The position numbers and the translations under genes were made by a program. The notes under the pieces were generated by a model. That model was given only the letters and a program-made list of their open reading frames with translations, had not been told where the DNA came from and did no database searches. DNA of 64,000 nucleotides from Verrucomicrobiota bacterium (GTDB lineage Bacteria > Verrucomicrobiota > Verrucomicrobiia > Opitutales > Opitutaceae). The DNA is taken from positions 10,836 to 74,835 of the forward strand of contig JAEYYL010000003.1 in assembly GCA_023430825.1 (NCBI GenBank), read 5' to 3'. Shown piece by piece: positions 61,442 to 64,000 of this stretch (positions are counted from its first letter, which is position 1; each line of letters begins with the position of its first letter).

Positions 61442-61504
61442 AGGGGCGATCCTACCCATCGGTTGACGATGGCTCCGATCTACAAGCGACCTCACCATTT
61501 TAAG

Positions 61505-61566
61505 GTAGTATGTGGAACTTACTACAATTAAGTAGTTTCTTGTGTTTACCACCAGAGAGTAGTAGT
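61505..61566. promoter_or_regulatory. Probable hipBA operator region
   Basis: GTAGT boxes begin at 61505, 61532 and 61559, exactly 27 bp apart. The middle one forms an inverted repeat with ACTAC (61521-61525). They lie in the AT-rich 75 bp before the hipB start, the expected place for HipB autoregulation. Confidence 0.6.
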
Positions 61567-61575
61567 CTGTTAAAA

Positions 61576-61878
61576 ATGAACTACCCGGTGTCCACTGCAT
61601 CACAGCTCAAGGCCGTGCTTCGTGCCCTTAGGAAAGATCGGCAGCTCAGCCAGGCAGACCTCGGGCAGCGGATCGGAGTTAACCAAAAGCGGGTGGCGAA
61701 GATCGAGGCAGATCCTGGAGTTACGAGCTTCGATCAAATCGCCCGCATCGTCTCCGCGCTTGGCGGCCGTATTGTCGTGCAACAGGAGGGCGACGCGTCC
61801 GCGGCGAGTCCTCCCACACGGATTCAAAAACTTCCGGGGAAATCCGGCGGTGGCGTAAAGTCCGCGCCAACTTGGTGA
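61576..61878 (+). CDS. hipB: HipB-type antitoxin
   Basis: A 100-residue XRE-family protein with a helix-turn-helix (LSQADLGQRIGVNQKRVAKI), then FDQIARIVSALGGRIVV and a flexible tail ending APTW, the kind of antitoxin tail that binds HipA. Start is the ATG at 61576; an upstream frame is not coding. It precedes hipA by 4 nt and would repress the pair by binding the GTAGT boxes. Confidence 0.9.
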   Translation: MNYPVSTASQLKAVLRALRKDRQLSQADLGQRIGVNQKRVAKIEADPGVTSFDQIARIVSALGGRIVVQQEGDASAASPPTRIQKLPGKSGGGVKSAPTW

Positions 61879-61882
61879 TCTG

Positions 61883-63202
61883 ATGGCCACCCAGCGCATT
61901 CTCGTTGTCTGGATGAATGGGCTCCGCGTCGGAGTGTGGACCCAGAGCAATCGCGGTTCAGATACTTTCCAATACGACGAATCGTGGGTCGATAGCCCCG
62001 CCGCACGGGTGCTGTCGCTTTCGATGCCGTTCGTTCCGGGAAACGTTCCTCACCGCGGCACGGCCGTCGCAAATTTCTTCGACAACCTTCTGCCAGACAG
62101 TGACGCGATCCGGAGGCGGCTCCGATCCAGATTTTCTACGGAATCCACCGGGGCCTTTGATCTGCTCACCGCCATTGGTCGCGATTGTGTGGGTGCGGTG
62201 CAGCTCCTTCCCGAAGACGAGTCCCCCAAGCGGGTTCACGAAATCGAAGCGGAGCCTCTGACTGAGAAAGCCGTGGAGCAGACGATTCGTGCCGCAATTT
62301 CCGCTTCACGAGTGCTCGGGCAGCAGGATGACGCTGAGTTTCGAATCTCGATCGCCGGCGCTCAAGAAAAGACAGCCCTATTGTTTCACCGCGGCCGCTG
62401 GTGCGTTCCGCGAGGAGCGACGCCGACCACCCATATTCTGAAATTACCATTGGGCTTGGTCGGAAACCTTCAGGCAGACATGAAGGATTCGATCGAGAAC
62501 GAGTGGCTCAGCATGCGTCTGCTTGCTGGGTTTGGACTCGAAGTCGCAGAAGCCAAGATGGCAGAGTTCGGCAGCCAGAAAGTCCTCGTCGTGACCCGCT
62601 TTGATCGTGCCGTTCAGCCGGACGGCTGGATCGCCCGTCTACCGCAGGAGGATTTTTGTCAGGCGCTTGGGTTTTCATCCGCGTTGAAATACGAGTCCGA
62701 TGGAGGTCCGGGCATGCGCGACGTCTTTCGCATCCTCGATAACAGCTCACGACCGATCCAAGACAAAGAAGCCTTTCTGCGAGCGCAGATCGTGTTCTGG
62801 ATGCTTGCAGCGACCGATGGCCATGCGAAGAACTATTCCCTGTTTCACGAGCGGGGTGGAACTTACCGGCTGACGCCGTTCTACGACGTGCTGTCCGCGT
62901 GGCCAATTATCGGACGCGGGGCCAATCAGCTCGATGAACGCAAAGTGAAGCTCGCGATGGCCGTGCGAGGTCGCAATCCGCACTGGAAGTTGAGCGAGAT
63001 CAAGCCGCGTCATTGGGACGCTGTGGCTAAATCCGCCGGCTTGGTAGATGCCGGCAAAATCATCGCCGACCTGATCGAGCAAGCCCCACACGTTCTCGCG
63101 ACCGTCCAAAAAGAAATCCCACGAGGTTTCCCAGCCTACGTTCGGGATCGAGTCCTCGAAGGAGTGGAACGCAGCGTGCGTCGCTTGGTCGCCGAAGCGT
63201 AA
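61883..63202 (+). CDS. hipA: HipA-type serine/threonine kinase toxin
   Basis: A 439-residue HipA kinase. HipA toxins phosphorylate glutamyl-tRNA synthetase or related targets and slow translation. The N-terminal couple-HipA region reads ARVLSLSMPFVPG and VANFFDNLLPD. The kinase part shows RISIAGAQEKTALL (ATP-site loop), THILKLPLG (Lys), VVTRFDRA, and ATDGHAKNYSLF with the catalytic Asp312, then LTPFYDVLSAWP. Length matches the family. It is the last recognisable gene before attR. The usual E. coli HipA target reads tRNA-Glu, and the island sits in a tRNA-Glu gene, which may be coincidence. Confidence 0.95.
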   Translation: MATQRILVVWMNGLRVGVWTQSNRGSDTFQYDESWVDSPAARVLSLSMPFVPGNVPHRGTAVANFFDNLLPDSDAIRRRLRSRFSTESTGAFDLLTAIGRDCVGAVQLLPEDESPKRVHEIEAEPLTEKAVEQTIRAAISASRVLGQQDDAEFRISIAGAQEKTALLFHRGRWCVPRGATPTTHILKLPLGLVGNLQADMKDSIENEWLSMRLLAGFGLEVAEAKMAEFGSQKVLVVTRFDRAVQPDGWIARLPQEDFCQALGFSSALKYESDGGPGMRDVFRILDNSSRPIQDKEAFLRAQIVFWMLAATDGHAKNYSLFHERGGTYRLTPFYDVLSAWPIIGRGANQLDERKVKLAMAVRGRNPHWKLSEIKPRHWDAVAKSAGLVDAGKIIADLIEQAPHVLATVQKEIPRGFPAYVRDRVLEGVERSVRRLVAEA

Positions 63203-63227
63203 AGCTACGAGAAAAGCCCTACACCAA

Positions 63228-63470
63228 ATGGCCACCCGTCCCATGCAGTCCGGTGCGTCGACGGCCTGTCGCCGGCTCACGCTGACCCAGATACGTGCGC
63301 TCACCCCCGAGCAGAGAGCAGAGAGGATAGCTGGCATCCTGGCCGTTGCTGTCTCCCGAAGGTTGGCCGCACAAGGAGATCAGCAGCGTTCAACGGACGA
63401 GCGGGAGCATGGGCAGCACGGGGACGACCATCTCGGCGAAATGGGCTCGCGGAGCATAGTTGGAGCATAG
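63228..63470 (+). CDS. Small hypothetical protein near attR
   Basis: An 80-residue basic protein starting 25 nt after hipA. The middle (LTPEQRAERIAGILAVAVSR) is a regular amphipathic helix, and the tail is rich in His, Asp and Gly. Short proteins with such a helix are common next to integrases and repeats in this kind of genome, but I cannot name a family. It could be spurious. Confidence 0.4.
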   Translation: MATRPMQSGASTACRRLTLTQIRALTPEQRAERIAGILAVAVSRRLAAQGDQQRSTDEREHGQHGDDHLGEMGSRSIVGA

Positions 63471-63569
63471 TTCACCGCTCTAGACGGCCGTTTTCTGTCG
63501 CGTCCGAAACACCTCAATTTTGTAAGTAGCAGAACATCAACGATCGCATGAAAACCAAAATGTCGCGGC

Positions 63570-63601
63570 CCGGGGTTCGAATCCCCGTGGGGACGCCAAC
63601 T
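63570..63601. repeat. Right attachment site (attR)
   Basis: This is a 32-bp exact copy of 32356-32387, the T arm, acceptor 3' strand and CCA of tRNA-Glu plus 3 bases. The rest of the tRNA is absent here, so it is not a second tRNA gene. Confidence 0.93.
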
Positions 63602-63605
63602 TACG

Positions 63606-63640
63606 AAAGCCCGCTGCTCGAATGAGTTGCGGGCTTTGTG
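63606..63640 (+). terminator. Probable original terminator of tRNA-Glu
   Basis: AAAGCCCGC (63606-63614) and GCGGGCTTT (63629-63637) form a hairpin directly after attR. Before insertion this would have stood immediately downstream of the tRNA-Glu CCA end. Confidence 0.65.
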
Positions 63641-64000
63641 CGTTTCCCGGGCCTCGTAGTGGCCGTCCCAGTGACCGGATCAAATCGGGCTTTCTCAAGA
63701 CGCGCAACGTCGCGACGAAGAACAGATCGTGGATGCGTTGGCGTCCTGCGGCCGCCTTCGGCGCGCATAAATCACGTTTTCTCGTGAACCCGCTACACAC
63801 TGTGGCTCGCTCGGAGATCAACCTGACATTGCGAGCGGGAGCGAAGCGACGAAGCAATCCATCCAGCTGGAGCGCTACGCCCTCGTTCCTCCCGCTCGGG
63901 ATGGCAAGGCTGTGTGTGACGAATCCAGGTTAGCACTGCCACGACGGTGCCACACTTGCTCGCTCTCGGTGTTCTCAGGCCGGGCGGCCGTGTGTGGGGA
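63641..64000. other. Chromosomal flank without convincing genes
   Basis: These 360 bp right of the island contain no convincing gene. Open frames on both strands are short and of the wrong composition. A stretch at about 63824-63862 with GCGAGCGGGAGCGAAGCG looks like a low-complexity intergenic repeat. Confidence 0.5.

Larger units (their letters stand above)
32356..63601. mobile_element. Integrated genomic island at tRNA-Glu
   Basis: The element is bounded by exact 32-bp direct repeats (32356-32387 and 63570-63601) starting in the T arm of tRNA-Glu. A tyrosine-recombinase gene points inward at the left end. Content is typical accessory cargo: a RepA-type ATPase, DUF5131, a possible mobilisation pair, a 13.5 kb defence-like operon and a hipBA module. 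Stretches inside, such as 49300-50350, are visibly richer in A and T than the core genes. No conjugation machinery is present, so it would be at most mobilisable. Confidence 0.92.

Noticed and set aside
63570..63601. Second tRNA-Glu gene at the right end
   Set aside because: Only the T arm and acceptor 3' strand are present; there is no D arm, anticodon or 5' acceptor strand.
63537..63857. Minus-strand open frame across attR
   Set aside because: Its end contains SPRGFEPRAA, the usual antisense translation of a tRNA 3' end, and the rest has no family similarity.
63622..63933. Plus-strand open frame of 103 codons in the right flank
   Set aside because: Composition is Arg/Ser-rich without any motif, and it begins inside the probable tRNA terminator hairpin.

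Overview
The window is a high-GC bacterial chromosome segment carrying a 31 kb integrated element. I infer a member of the Verrucomicrobiota, probably close to Opitutaceae. The basis is a TonB-dependent receptor whose mature N-terminus reads KLEKYEVTGS, a giant delta-60-repeat surface protein, and a housekeeping gene mix typical of that group. No 16S gene is present to confirm it.

Core region, 1-32300. This is ordinary chromosome. It holds purine genes (purE-purK, and purC further on), an XdhC/MocA-type molybdenum cofactor pair, a TonB receptor, a secreted S9 peptidase, a GH20-like glycosidase, transaldolase, a CCA-adding-type nucleotidyltransferase with a DUF423 gene, rplM-rpsI, argC, a DUF4139/MuiA-type protein, a delta-60 giant protein of about 1985 residues, a sialate O-acetylesterase-type enzyme, uvrC divergent from cinA, and a cupin. 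Several strong terminators and two kinds of intergenic inverted repeat lie between these genes.

Element, 32356-63601. A tRNA-Glu(UUC) gene carries the left attachment site. The last 32 bp of its 3' end and flank are repeated exactly at 63570-63601. A tyrosine-recombinase gene starts immediately inside the left end. The left third holds a possible nuclease, a RepA-type ATPase whose reading frame is broken by a stop codon, a DUF5131 protein, and a leftward pair that may be mobilisation genes.

The centre, 41625-55171, is one tightly packed rightward operon. Its order is AAA ATPase, short PglZ-like phosphatase, RHH antitoxin, PIN toxin, AlbA_2 protein, DUF1863 TIR-like protein, unknown, DUF1156-type DNA methyltransferase, classical TIR protein, unknown, SNF2 helicase. 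No gap exceeds 16 nt and three junctions overlap. This combines a BREX type 3/DISARM-like core with two TIR effector candidates and a toxin-antitoxin pair, and is my best candidate for an undescribed defence system.

The right third has a small XRE/zinc-ribbon operon with palindromic operators, a run of small unknown genes including a possible PD-(D/E)XK nuclease, a secreted TPR protein, and a hipBA toxin-antitoxin pair next to the right attachment site.

Right flank, 63602-64000. This appears to be the original chromosome downstream of tRNA-Glu. It begins with a hairpin that was probably that tRNA's own terminator, and I see no convincing gene in it.
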